64,000 nucleotides of DNA. Origin: Hymenobacter norwichensis DSM 15439 (GTDB taxonomy: Bacteria; Bacteroidota; Bacteroidia; Cytophagales; Hymenobacteraceae). Position numbers and translations under genes: made by a program. Where the stretch lies: the NCBI RefSeq assembly GCF_000420705.1, contig NZ_ATVL01000009.1, forward strand, positions 496,001 to 560,000, written 5' to 3'. How positions within the stretch are numbered: the stretch's first letter is position 1; each line of letters starts with the position of its first letter. The notes beneath the pieces are model-generated. The model was given only the letters and a program-made list of their open reading frames with translations. It was not told the origin of the DNA and did no database searches. Below, piece after piece: positions 34,999-43,981 of this stretch.

Positions 34999-35757
34999 AT
35001 GCAACGTCGTATCCAAGCTGCCCTCACCCAGCTCGAAACCACCCACCACATCCGCATTCTGTACGCCTGTGAGTCGGGCAGCCGGGCCTGGGGCTTCCCC
35101 TCGCCGGATTCCGACTACGATGTGCGCTTCATCTATAGCCACCCGGCCGACTGGTACCTAACCCTGGACGACGGCCCCGACACCCTCAACTTCCCCGTAG
35201 ATGCGGAGTTGGACCTGGCTGGTTGGGAGTTGCGCAAAGCCCTAAAGCTGCTGCGCGGTTCCAACGCGGCGCTGTTTGAGTGGCTTCAGTCGCCGGTAGT
35301 GTACGCGGAAGCGGCCGGGTTTCGGGCGGCGCTGGAACCCGTGCTGCCAGCGTGCTGGAACCCGCGTGCCGGCTTGCACCATTACACCGGCCTGATGCGG
35401 CGCGGCGTAACGGACGACCTGACGGGTGCGGAGGTGCGCCTGAAACGGCTGTTCTACGCCCTGCGCTCCACGTTGGCCGCCCGCTGGATTCAGCAGCGCC
35501 CCACCGAAGTACCCCCAATGGAGTTTGCTAGGCTGCGTGAATCACTGCCGCCTGAGCTGAATGGCATTGTAGACGAGCTGCTTACCCGCAAAGCTACTGC
35601 CGATGAGAAAACCACCGTGCCGCACCCAACCGCGCTGGTCGAGTATCTGCAAGCAGAGTACGCAGCCGCTCTACCTGCCCGCGCCACGCTGCCCATCACC
35701 CGCCCCACCGATCCTACACCGGAGTTGGATGCGCTGTTTCGAGCGTGGCTATTGTAG
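34999..35757 (+). CDS. RlaP-type pol-beta nucleotidyltransferase, copy 1
   Basis: The 252-residue product has the nucleotidyltransferase core: ESGSRAWGF (G27, S28) then DSDYDVRF (D37, D39, D41), the G[GS]-x-DxD pattern of pol-beta-like enzymes. It matches the RlaP (RNA ligase-associated pol-beta) branch of predicted nucleotidyltransferases, COG3541. That branch is computationally linked to RNA repair with ligases and Pnkp/Hen1, and may add or trim end nucleotides; the reaction is not established. The second RlaP-like gene starts about 100 bp downstream on the same strand. Confidence 0.85.
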   Translation: MQRRIQAALTQLETTHHIRILYACESGSRAWGFPSPDSDYDVRFIYSHPADWYLTLDDGPDTLNFPVDAELDLAGWELRKALKLLRGSNAALFEWLQSPVVYAEAAGFRAALEPVLPACWNPRAGLHHYTGLMRRGVTDDLTGAEVRLKRLFYALRSTLAARWIQQRPTEVPPMEFARLRESLPPELNGIVDELLTRKATADEKTTVPHPTALVEYLQAEYAAALPARATLPITRPTDPTPELDALFRAWLL

Positions 35758-35852
35758 GTTGCCTGAGGATATCTTCTCCCAGGAATAAAGCCCGATACTG
35801 TAAGTAGAACTAGCTGAACAATTCTATCCAATCAGGCTACTGCCATCCTTTA

Positions 35853-35890
35853 CAAAATCCGTGCAATCCGATAAATCTGCAAAATCCGTG
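35853..35890 (+). repeat. Short repeats CAAAATCCGTG at the RlaP-2 start
   Basis: CAAAATCCGTG occurs at 35853-35863 and again at 35880-35890, 27 bp apart, with GCAATCCG between. Similar ATCCGTG-type phrases recur as intergenic repeats in related bacteria (general recollection). Both copies end in GTG codons that are candidate starts of the next gene. Confidence 0.5.
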
Positions 35891-36991
35891 ATTCAGATAG
35901 CTGACCTGCGCCGGCGCAACCTGATTCTCTTCGAGGCCATCAGTGGCAGCCGTGCCTACGGCACCAACCTGCCCCACTCCGATACCGACTTGAAAGGCGT
36001 GTTCATTCTGCCCGAAACCGAGTTCTACGGCCTTAATTATGTGCCCCAGGTAGCCAACGACACCAACGATGAGGTGTTCTATGAGTTGCGCCGCTTCGTG
36101 GAGCTGCTGCTCAAGAACAATCCCACGGTGCTGGAACTGCTCGGCACGCCCCCCGACTGCGTGGTGTACCGCCACCCGCTGTTCGAGGTGTTTCGGGCCG
36201 CGGATTTCCTTTCCAAGCTGTGCCGCCAAAGCTTCGCCGAGTACGCCGTAGCCCAGATTCGGAAGGCCAAAGGCTTGAACAAGAAAATCAACTACCCCGA
36301 GCCGCCCGCCCGCAAATCGGTGCTGGACTTTTGCTACGTGACGGTGGGTGCGGGTGCGCAGCCGGTAGCCACTTGGCTGGAACGGCGCGGCTACCAGGCC
36401 AGCCAGTGCGGCCTAGCCAACGTAAATCACCTCAACGACTTATACGCCGTGTTCGTGGACGATACGCCCGAGCAGCGCCACAACTACCGGGGCCTGGTGC
36501 GCGACCCGGAAACCTCGCAGGATGTGCTGCTGTCGGCGGTGCCGAAGGGGGAAACGCCTGTTGCCTACCTCAGCTTCAACCGCAACGGCTACAGCACCTA
36601 CTGCCGGGTGTTTCGCGAGTACAAGGAGTGGGAGCAGAAGCGCAACCCCGAGCGGTACCAGAACACCGTGCAGCACGGCAAAAACTACGACGCCAAGAAC
36701 ATGTTGCACGTGTTTCGGCTGCTGCGCATGGCCGAGGAAATTGCCACCGAGGGGCAAATTCACGTCCGCCGCCCCGACCGGGACTTCTTGCTGAAAATCC
36801 GCCGCGGTGCCTTCGAGTACGAGCAACTGGTAACCGAGGCTGAGGCGCTGGTGGAACGGGTGGAAGCGGCCTTCATCACTTCCGCACTGCCTCAGGCCCC
36901 CGACCCCGAAGCCGCCGAACAGCTGCTGGTGCAGGTGCGGCAGGCGTGGTACGCGGCGTCAAAAAGCGAAAAGCCTTACCCTACGGCGTAG
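35888..36991 (+). CDS. RlaP-type pol-beta nucleotidyltransferase, copy 2
   Basis: The nucleotidyltransferase core is visible near the N-terminus: ISGSRAYGTNLPHSDTDLKG, with the Gly-Ser pair and D-x-D. A conserved alpha-helical region follows (LRRFVELLLKNNPTVLELL, then KNMLHVFRLLRMAEEIATEG, IRRGAFEY). About 367 residues, longer than its upstream neighbour. Two GTG codons could be the start: 35861 or 35888; the latter is preferred because the first lies in a repeat and the core begins soon after. This is the RlaP/YcgL-type branch, predicted to act with RNA repair. A hairpin overlaps its last codons. Confidence 0.85.
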   Translation: MIQIADLRRRNLILFEAISGSRAYGTNLPHSDTDLKGVFILPETEFYGLNYVPQVANDTNDEVFYELRRFVELLLKNNPTVLELLGTPPDCVVYRHPLFEVFRAADFLSKLCRQSFAEYAVAQIRKAKGLNKKINYPEPPARKSVLDFCYVTVGAGAQPVATWLERRGYQASQCGLANVNHLNDLYAVFVDDTPEQRHNYRGLVRDPETSQDVLLSAVPKGETPVAYLSFNRNGYSTYCRVFREYKEWEQKRNPERYQNTVQHGKNYDAKNMLHVFRLLRMAEEIATEGQIHVRRPDRDFLLKIRRGAFEYEQLVTEAEALVERVEAAFITSALPQAPDPEAAEQLLVQVRQAWYAASKSEKPYPTA

Positions 36992-37005
36992 AGAAAGGCT
37001 TTTCG
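36967..37005 (+). terminator. Hairpin terminator overlapping the end of the RlaP-2 gene
   Basis: CGAAAAGCCTT (36967-36977) pairs with AAGGCTTTTCG (36995-37005). The left arm is inside the coding sequence and the stop codon is in the loop region. Confidence 0.65.
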
Positions 37006-37051
37006 TAGCCGGAAACAAAGTCGGGCCAAAGGTTGGAAGCGCAGTAGCTGC

Positions 37052-37291
37052 TTAGATGCGGCTGGCGCGGGTAGGCGTGCGTTTTACTTTCGAGTGGCTT
37101 CTTTTGCGGGCCCCGAACAAGCTCCGTTTGCCCCGGTTGCGGTGGCCTTTATAGATTTTGTAGCTGGGGCGGTGCGTAAACATCCGACCTTTCATTTTGG
37201 CGCGGGCGTAGGCCGTGGGGCGGGCCGCTTCAGTCGGCTCCACGCCGCTCACGAGTAACAAGGCAAACAACAACAGCAGGGTCCTGATCAT
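37052..37291 (-). CDS. Small secreted basic protein, HRPxY-YKG type
   Basis: From ATG 37291 the 79-residue product has a signal peptide (MIRTLLLLFALLLVSGVEPT, cleaved near TEA). The mature part is extremely basic: GRMFTHRPSYKIYKGHRNRG, then KRSLFGARKRSHSK. The motif HRPxYxxYKG is shared with a second small protein at 47342-47587. Upstream in-frame starts are poorer because they precede the signal. The role is unknown; binding to acidic surface polymers is possible. Confidence 0.65.
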   Translation of the reverse strand: MIRTLLLLFALLLVSGVEPTEAARPTAYARAKMKGRMFTHRPSYKIYKGHRNRGKRSLFGARKRSHSKVKRTPTRASRI

Positions 37292-37501
37292 ACCGAAAAC
37301 AAGTTTGGTGTGCTGGTATAAACTCAAGAGTGGGGCCAAAAATTGCCTTTCACCCAGAATCAGTAAAATATTTTTGTTGTGCGTTTGCAAATATTAGCGG
37401 CTGAGAAGGGAGTTAGGAAGCGGACACCAGATGAGGATGACAGTCGGTTAAAGCGGAGTTTTTCAAGAGAACTGTTTGACATACAGTGATATAAAAAGAA
37501 C

Positions 37502-37598
37502 GTCATGCAGAGGCGGAGCCGAAGCATCTCGCGTGCTGACGTTGCCAATGCATTCAAACGACCATGAGCGAGATGCTTCGGCTCCACCTCTGCATGAC
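37502..37598. repeat. Palindromic interspersed element, copy 2
   Basis: About 97 bp, beginning GTCATGCAGAG and ending CTCTGCATGAC, with inner arms GAAGCATCTCGC / GCGAGATGCTTC. The central part differs from copy 1 but keeps GCGTGCTGACGTTGC at the left shoulder. It lies in the gap before the alpha-2-macroglobulin gene. Confidence 0.85.
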
Positions 37599-37709
37599 GA
37601 CCATCTTAGTTGAAAGCTATTTCAGTATTTTCAAAAAATAAACTGTCTCAATTGTGTGGAATTGGGGGAAGCGGCGCATCGGTAGAGAAACGCTCTAGCC
37701 GTCCCGCCT

Positions 37710-40700
37710 ATGTTCCGATACCTACTTGCCCTGTTCTTATTGTTGCCGTGCACGCTACTGGCTCAGCAGAAACTGCCCAAGGCCCGCCAGCGCAGCTACT
37801 TCACCAAAGTATTCCGCCTTACCGACGCCCAAACCCGGCAGCTCTACGAAAGCAGCCTGAGCGCCGCCCGGCCCGAGTTTTTCACCCAACCCGTTGATTC
37901 ATTCCCGACCGACAGCGTACGGCTGGCATACCGGCGGCCCCTGCTGGCGGGGTACTACCTAGTAGCTCACACCGAAGGCCCGAAGCTGGTGTACTGGCTG
38001 CGCTCCGTCACTGATCGGCAACTCACCGTCCTCGATAACCAGGTGGATTTGACCGTATTGGTGCGTGACTCGTTGGGTAACCTGCTGGAAAACGCCCGCG
38101 TGACGCTGCCCCAGGGCCAGGCTGTGCCCTACGATGCCGCCACCCGCACCTATCGGCTGCCCGGCAAAGCTGCTCGGGCCGGGCTGCTGGCCGTGGAGCA
38201 AGGCGGGCGCACCACGTTTCATGCCTTGGAGCAGACGTTTCCGTATGCGCAGTCGGCGGCGCGGCGGCAGTCTTGGTCGTGGCGGCGGGTGTACGGGCGG
38301 GTGGTGTACGGCTTCCCGCTAGGCTACCTTACGCGGCCGGCTCGTAACTTGGTATATAGTCTGTTGCATCCGTCCTACGCCACTACCGGGCTGGTAGGGC
38401 TGTTGCGTTCGGTGTTCAATGAAGATGTGCGGGAACAACGGCAGGACCGCCGCCAGCAGAAGCGCCAAACTGGCTGGGTAAGCTACTTCGCCCTCAGCAA
38501 GCCCCGCTACCGCCCCACCGGTGACACCATGCGCCTGAAGGCCCGCATTCTGCGCCAGCGCGACGGCCGTCCGTACCGCAAGCCGCTAGAACTGTGGCTA
38601 GCGGGCAGCACCTCCTACAAACCCCGCCTGATAGCTACGCTAAAGCCCTTGCGGCCCGGCACCTACCAATACGAATTGCCGCTGCTCGACACGTTGGGTT
38701 TGGGGTCCGACCAAACCGTGCAGGTGCGGCTTGCTGAGCCCGGCGACAACGGCGAAACACTAGCCCGAACCGCCTTTCGGCTGGAAGACTACGAGCTGAA
38801 TAACACCCGCTACACGCTACGAGCCGGTGAAACCCCGCACCGGCGCGGCACCACCCAGGCGTTGTTTCTGCGCGGGCAGGATGCCAACGAACTGAATTTA
38901 TTGGATGCGCGGGTGCGCCTGAGCGTGACACCCCAGGCCGTGGGTAACTTCCCCGGCCGGCAGGTGTTCGTGCCCGATACCCTCTGGACCCGCGCCCAAC
39001 CCCTCGACGCCACCGGCGAAACCCGCCTCAATCTGCCCGAAACCGCTCTGCCGCCCGCCAACCTCACGTACGCTGTGCAGGCCACCTTCCTGAACGGCGA
39101 CAATGAGCGGCGCCAGCAGTCCGCCTCGGTAAACTACGTGCTCGACCCCGGCGAAATCACCTTGGCGCTCCAGCACGACTCGGTGGTGGCCCGCTACCGG
39201 GTGCGCGGCAAGGAAAGTGCCCGGCCGGCCACCCTCACGGTGGAATATATCAACTTCAACGGCGTGCATACGAGCCGGAGCAGCCTGGTGCAGCTGCCGC
39301 TGGTGCTGTCCGTTGACCCTCGCGCCACCATGTACCGCCTCACCGATGCCGACGGCCACCAGGCAGCGCTGGTAATTAACACCACCGATGCCGACTTGCA
39401 ATTGCGCTCCGACCGCAGCCACGATTCCATTGCGCTGGCTGTAGACAATCCGCGCCGCCTAAACTTCTGGTACTACCTCTACCGCGGCAACGAGCTGGTG
39501 CGCCGCGGCTACGGCCCCGACCTGGCCTTGGCCTTGCCGGCTCCCGGTCCCGAGCCGTGGTATGCTTCGGTGCATTATTTCTGGGCCGGGCGCCTGCAAA
39601 CCGCTGAGTACAACGTACCGCTGCCCCAGCACCGCCTGCTGGTGCAAGCCGACCAACCCGACGTGGTGTATCCGGGGCAGCGCATCAAGTTGAAGTACAC
39701 CGTGACGGACGGCGGCGGGCAGCCCGTACCCAACGCCGACCTCACCGCCTACGCCCACACCAGTAAGTTCGAGGTGGCGGAGGCGCCCACGATGCCGGAT
39801 TTCGAGCCGGCCATAGCCGGGCGGATGTCGCTGCGGCGGTTTCAGTTGGGGGCGGGGTTCGAGAACCAAGCGGAGGCCGCCGCGCAGAAGCCGCTGGCCT
39901 GGGGCACGTGGCGCCGCCAACTGGGCCTGGATTCGTTGCGGTTCTATCAGTTTCTGTACCCGGATTTCGGCGCTTTCTACGAGTACCAGGTAGCGCCCGG
40001 CGGTATCACCCAACTCTCGCCTTTCGTGGTGGATTCCGGGCGGGTGCAGCCGACGGTGGCCGTGTACGTGGATGGCCTGCCGGTATTTGTAGCCACTGTG
40101 AATCAGGAAGAACCCTTTGCCTTAGTGGCCGATAGTGGCCGGCACACCGTAGCCATCCGTACCCCCAATCGGCTCATCACCCTGCGCGACGTGTACCTGC
40201 GCCACCTCTGCAAGCTCACGCTCGGCATCGACCCCAACCAACCCTGCCACGAGCTGACCGTGGAGAAGCGTAGTCCGCTTGGAACCCAGGAATTGCAGGA
40301 GCTGCAACGTTTTCTGGTGCTAGTTGATAAGAATCAGTTGGATGAGCGGGTCCTCTTGCGCCAGGGCAACCGCCTGCAACCCCTTGGGGCAGGCCGCCCG
40401 GTCACGTCGCGCCGCTACAATACCACCAGCTACAGCTACTCCAGCTACAACCGCTACGACCGCGCCACCTACCACCTCGGCGGCCCCTTCCGCCCCGACT
40501 CGGTGCTGTTGCGCCGCACCGACGGCATGCGCCGCAAGTTTCTGCTGGAACCCAACTACCGTTACACCTTCGAGCCCAAGCTGCTGAAGATGCGCTGTGT
40601 GCAAGGTAACGAGTTTCCGGCACTCAGCCAGGCTACCGATTTCACGGTGCTGCCCTTTGCCGATTTCGCCTACACCGAGGCCGACATGACGCCGCGCCCC

Positions 40701-43700
40701 GCCACCAATTTCTACCGCGGCTACACCCCCGAGCCGGCACTCAACAACCCCTACAGCACGCCCGTAGGGCAAGGCCGGCTGGTACTGCGGGAGCCCACTC
40801 GTAAGGCGGAAGAGCGCGAAACTATGCCCCCAGTGCTGTATACGCTGGTTTCGCAGCCCGGCAACTCCAAGTTCGTGCGGCTGGAACGCTACCTACCCCA
40901 AACCATCCATGCCCTGCCCGCGGGCCGCTACCGGGTGGCCCTACTGCTCGCCGACAGCACCGTACTAGCTCCCGCCGCCGATATCCGCATCCAGTCCAAT
41001 GGGGCCACCTACGTGCAGCTGGAACGCGCTGATTTGCTACCGAAAGGCCCAGCAACCGAGGCGTTGCGCCGTCGTTTCCAGCGCTTGGTGCGTGAGCGGC
41101 TGCCCAAGCCCGTGCCGCCTACCGAGCAAGAAATGCGGGAGGAGCGCCGCGAAATCAAGGTTACTGTACCCGTGGTGCCTCAGGCCGGCTGGCGGGTGCA
41201 GCGCGGTCGGGTGGAAGACAAAGAAAGTGGCCAAGGCCTACCCGGCGTGACGGTGCTGCTGGAAGGCACCACTATCGGGGTTTCCACGCAGGCTGATGGT
41301 AGCTTCGAGCTGAGCGTACCGCCTAAAGGCGTGCTGATATTTTCCTTTATTGGCTATACCTCACAAGAGTATAAGCTGGATGGCCGCGCTATTCTGGTAG
41401 GTATGGCCACCGACGCCAAGCATCTAGATGAAGTTGTGGTGGTTGGATATGGAACTCAAAGCCGCAGTAGCATCACGGGGTCCGTTGCCACTATTACCAG
41501 TAATGCCCTCCAGGGCCGGGCGGCAGGCGTTGCCATTAGCGGGCAGTCCAGTGGCTCGATGGCAGTTAGAATCCGGGGTGCCGCTGCCGTTAGTGGTAAT
41601 AGTCAGCCGCTGATCATCGTGGATGGCCTGCCCTTCAACGGTCAGCAGTCCGACCTCGACCCCGACGACATCAGCAGTATCAAAGTGCTGAAGAATGCGG
41701 ATGCAGCAGCTCTCTACGGCTCACGAGCCGTTAGCGGAGTCATTATTATCAGCACCAAATCCGGCATCGGCGGCCAAACGGCCAAGGGCCTCAACGCCGG
41801 CAACGCCACCGGCCCCGACGGCCTCCCGCTAACTGGCCGCGACCCACGCCTAGCGTTGCGCCGCCGCTTCTCCGACTCGGGCTGGTGGCGCCCTACGCTC
41901 GTCACCGACCAGCAGGGCCAAGCTAGTACCAACGTCATCGTGCCCGACGACATCACCGGCTGGAACACCTTCGTGCTGGCCTCCGACGACCACGCCCGCA
42001 CCGGCTCGTTCACCGCTTTCATGCGCTCCTTCAAGGCCGTAATGGGCGAGCTGGCTGCGCCGCGCTTTCTGATTCAGGGCGACCGGGCGCAGCTCATTGG
42101 CAAAACCCTGAATTACCTGCCCGATACCGCCCAGGTCACAACCACCTTCCGCATCGGCGATGGTCCAGCCCGCAGCCAGCGCCACGCCGTAGCCACCGCC
42201 GTGCTCGATACCCTCACGTTTACGGCTCCGGTTGGGGTTGATTCGGTGGCCGTGAGCTTCGCGCTGGCGCAACCCAACGGCTACCAGGATGGCGAGCTGC
42301 GCCACATTCCGGTGCTTCCGGCCGGCACGCGGGAGCGGGTGGGCACCTTCGTGGTGCTTACGGCCGCCGATACTACCCTCACGCTGCCCGTGCGCCCTGA
42401 GCTGGGCGAGGTGACCGTGCGGCTGGAAAGTGACCCACTGCCCACGCTGCTCGAAGAAATCCGGCACGTACAGCGCTACGCCTACCTCTGCAATGAGCAA
42501 GCCGCGTCCAAACTAAAAACCTTGCTGCTGGAACAGCGCATTCGGGAAACGCTCAAGCAGGAGTTCACCGGCGAGAAAGACGTGAACCGCCTGATCCGGC
42601 ACTTGTTGCGCGGGCGGCCAGCCAAGCAGCTGTTGTGGGGAACGTGGGTTAATGCGCCGGTAAGTGCCTGGGCAACGCTGCACGTGCTAGAGGCGCTGCT
42701 GCAAGCCGAGCAGCAAGGCTACAGCGTGAAGTTTGACCGGGACGCCATTCGCAGCTACCTGCTTAAGCAGCTGGATTATGCCTTTGCTGAAGCCGCCGTG
42801 CGCAATGCGCTGTCCACCACGCCCGTCGGCCAGCGCATCGACCAGCTGTATTTCCGCTCTGACGACGACCGAATCCGGCTGCTACACACCCTGCACCGCC
42901 TCGGAGCCCAACCTGATTTCCGCAGCTACGTGCTGCGCCTGGAGCGCGAACAGAAAGGCCGCCAGCCCCTCGACCGGTACCTGGCCCTCGCCAACCTGCG
43001 CCAGCAACTCGGCTTGCCCTTCCAACTCGATACCCTGCGCCGCTACCGCCTGCGCACCGAGCTGGGCGGCGCGTTCTACGCCGATACCCTGCGGCCGGGC
43101 TCGTACTACCGCTACCTGCTGCCCGACCAGATTGCCAACACGCTGCTGGCCTACCGGCTGTTGCGGGCCAAAGGCGGCCAGGAAGCGGAGCTGACCCGCA
43201 TCCGGACCTATTTGCTCCAACAGCGCCGCACCTACAGCCACTGGAGCAGCACCTACGAAGCCAGCAACATCCTGGAAACCATAACTCCCGACTTGCTGGT
43301 GCCCGGCGGCAACGGCCTGGTGGCGCGAGCCCAGCTCAGCGGTGCGCTTACCCAGAGCGTTGAGAAATTTCCGTTTGAAGTGAAGATTCCGGCGTCGGCG
43401 GTGGCACTCACCTTGCGCAAAGAGGGCGGCCTGCTGGTGTACGCCACGGCGTATCAGTCGTATTGGAATGCCGCCCCTGAGGCCAAAGCGGCCCCGTTTG
43501 TTGTCAGCACGAGGCTGGCCGGGCAGGAGGGAAGCCGGGTGCAACTGCGTGCCGGTCAGCCTACTGAGCTGATTGTAACCATAGATGTAAAGGCCGAGGC
43601 GCGCTACGTGCTGCTGGAAGTACCCATTCCGGCCGGCTGCTCCTACGCCGACAAAGCGCCGGGCAATTACTTCGAGGTGCACCGCGAATACCTGCGCCAG

Positions 43701-43868
43701 CAGGTAGGTATTTTTATAGATGTGCTGCCCATCGGTCGCCACACGTTCCGGGTGGCGCTCCAGCCGCGCTACCGGGGCCGCTACACCGTCAACCCCGCCA
43801 AAGCCGAGCTGATGTACTTCCCCACCCGCTTCGGCCGCTCCGCCAGTAAGCAGGCGGTGGTAGAATAG
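37710..43868 (+). CDS. Alpha-2-macroglobulin-family protein with an internal TonB-plug module
   Basis: A 2052-residue protein with signal peptide (MFRYLLALFLLLPCTLLAQQ). Residues about 80-1150 hold macroglobulin-type beta domains. At about 1165-1240 is a carboxypeptidase-regulatory-like domain (GRVEDKESGQGLPGVTVLLE), then a TonB-receptor plug-like domain (about 1240-1350; VVVVGYGTQSRSSITGSV, LYGSRAVSGVIIISTKSG). The alpha-2-macroglobulin domain follows (WWRPTLVTDQQGQAS). The thioester motif CNEQ is at C1594-Q1597, followed by a helical thioester domain and a C-terminal beta region. Such proteins may trap proteases in the periplasm or at the surface. There is no TonB-dependent barrel, so transport is not implied. 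Confidence 0.9.
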   Translation: MFRYLLALFLLLPCTLLAQQKLPKARQRSYFTKVFRLTDAQTRQLYESSLSAARPEFFTQPVDSFPTDSVRLAYRRPLLAGYYLVAHTEGPKLVYWLRSVTDRQLTVLDNQVDLTVLVRDSLGNLLENARVTLPQGQAVPYDAATRTYRLPGKAARAGLLAVEQGGRTTFHALEQTFPYAQSAARRQSWSWRRVYGRVVYGFPLGYLTRPARNLVYSLLHPSYATTGLVGLLRSVFNEDVREQRQDRRQQKRQTGWVSYFALSKPRYRPTGDTMRLKARILRQRDGRPYRKPLELWLAGSTSYKPRLIATLKPLRPGTYQYELPLLDTLGLGSDQTVQVRLAEPGDNGETLARTAFRLEDYELNNTRYTLRAGETPHRRGTTQALFLRGQDANELNLLDARVRLSVTPQAVGNFPGRQVFVPDTLWTRAQPLDATGETRLNLPETALPPANLTYAVQATFLNGDNERRQQSASVNYVLDPGEITLALQHDSVVARYRVRGKESARPATLTVEYINFNGVHTSRSSLVQLPLVLSVDPRATMYRLTDADGHQAALVINTTDADLQLRSDRSHDSIALAVDNPRRLNFWYYLYRGNELVRRGYGPDLALALPAPGPEPWYASVHYFWAGRLQTAEYNVPLPQHRLLVQADQPDVVYPGQRIKLKYTVTDGGGQPVPNADLTAYAHTSKFEVAEAPTMPDFEPAIAGRMSLRRFQLGAGFENQAEAAAQKPLAWGTWRRQLGLDSLRFYQFLYPDFGAFYEYQVAPGGITQLSPFVVDSGRVQPTVAVYVDGLPVFVATVNQEEPFALVADSGRHTVAIRTPNRLITLRDVYLRHLCKLTLGIDPNQPCHELTVEKRSPLGTQELQELQRFLVLVDKNQLDERVLLRQGNRLQPLGAGRPVTSRRYNTTSYSYSSYNRYDRATYHLGGPFRPDSVLLRRTDGMRRKFLLEPNYRYTFEPKLLKMRCVQGNEFPALSQATDFTVLPFADFAYTEADMTPRPATNFYRGYTPEPALNNPYSTPVGQGRLVLREPTRKAEERETMPPVLYTLVSQPGNSKFVRLERYLPQTIHALPAGRYRVALLLADSTVLAPAADIRIQSNGATYVQLERADLLPKGPATEALRRRFQRLVRERLPKPVPPTEQEMREERREIKVTVPVVPQAGWRVQRGRVEDKESGQGLPGVTVLLEGTTIGVSTQADGSFELSVPPKGVLIFSFIGYTSQEYKLDGRAILVGMATDAKHLDEVVVVGYGTQSRSSITGSVATITSNALQGRAAGVAISGQSSGSMAVRIRGAAAVSGNSQPLIIVDGLPFNGQQSDLDPDDISSIKVLKNADAAALYGSRAVSGVIIISTKSGIGGQTAKGLNAGNATGPDGLPLTGRDPRLALRRRFSDSGWWRPTLVTDQQGQASTNVIVPDDITGWNTFVLASDDHARTGSFTAFMRSFKAVMGELAAPRFLIQGDRAQLIGKTLNYLPDTAQVTTTFRIGDGPARSQRHAVATAVLDTLTFTAPVGVDSVAVSFALAQPNGYQDGELRHIPVLPAGTRERVGTFVVLTAADTTLTLPVRPELGEVTVRLESDPLPTLLEEIRHVQRYAYLCNEQAASKLKTLLLEQRIRETLKQEFTGEKDVNRLIRHLLRGRPAKQLLWGTWVNAPVSAWATLHVLEALLQAEQQGYSVKFDRDAIRSYLLKQLDYAFAEAAVRNALSTTPVGQRIDQLYFRSDDDRIRLLHTLHRLGAQPDFRSYVLRLEREQKGRQPLDRYLALANLRQQLGLPFQLDTLRRYRLRTELGGAFYADTLRPGSYYRYLLPDQIANTLLAYRLLRAKGGQEAELTRIRTYLLQQRRTYSHWSSTYEASNILETITPDLLVPGGNGLVARAQLSGALTQSVEKFPFEVKIPASAVALTLRKEGGLLVYATAYQSYWNAAPEAKAAPFVVSTRLAGQEGSRVQLRAGQPTELIVTIDVKAEARYVLLEVPIPAGCSYADKAPGNYFEVHREYLRQQVGIFIDVLPIGRHTFRVALQPRYRGRYTVNPAKAELMYFPTRFGRSASKQAVVE

Positions 43869-43979
43869 GTGAGATTGTGAAGTTGTGAAATGGTGAGTTT
43901 AACGCTCTACAGGATCTACTTGCGCATATTGCATAATCAGAACGTCGGACTCACCATTTCACAACCTCACGATTTCACC
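43868..43979. repeat. 31-bp inverted repeat between same-strand genes
   Basis: Arms at 43868-43898 and 43949-43979 pair with three mismatches around a 50-nt spacer. They are built of GTGA/GTGAAAT units. The left arm starts at the stop of the macroglobulin gene and the right arm ends just before the start of the HAD gene. It could act as a terminator or attenuator. Confidence 0.6.
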
Positions 43980-43981
43980 AT

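Noticed and set aside
42489..42500. Complement-type defence system based on the macroglobulin
   Set aside because: The thioester motif is present, but no partner such as a penicillin-binding protein PbpC is encoded nearby, so no system can be claimed.
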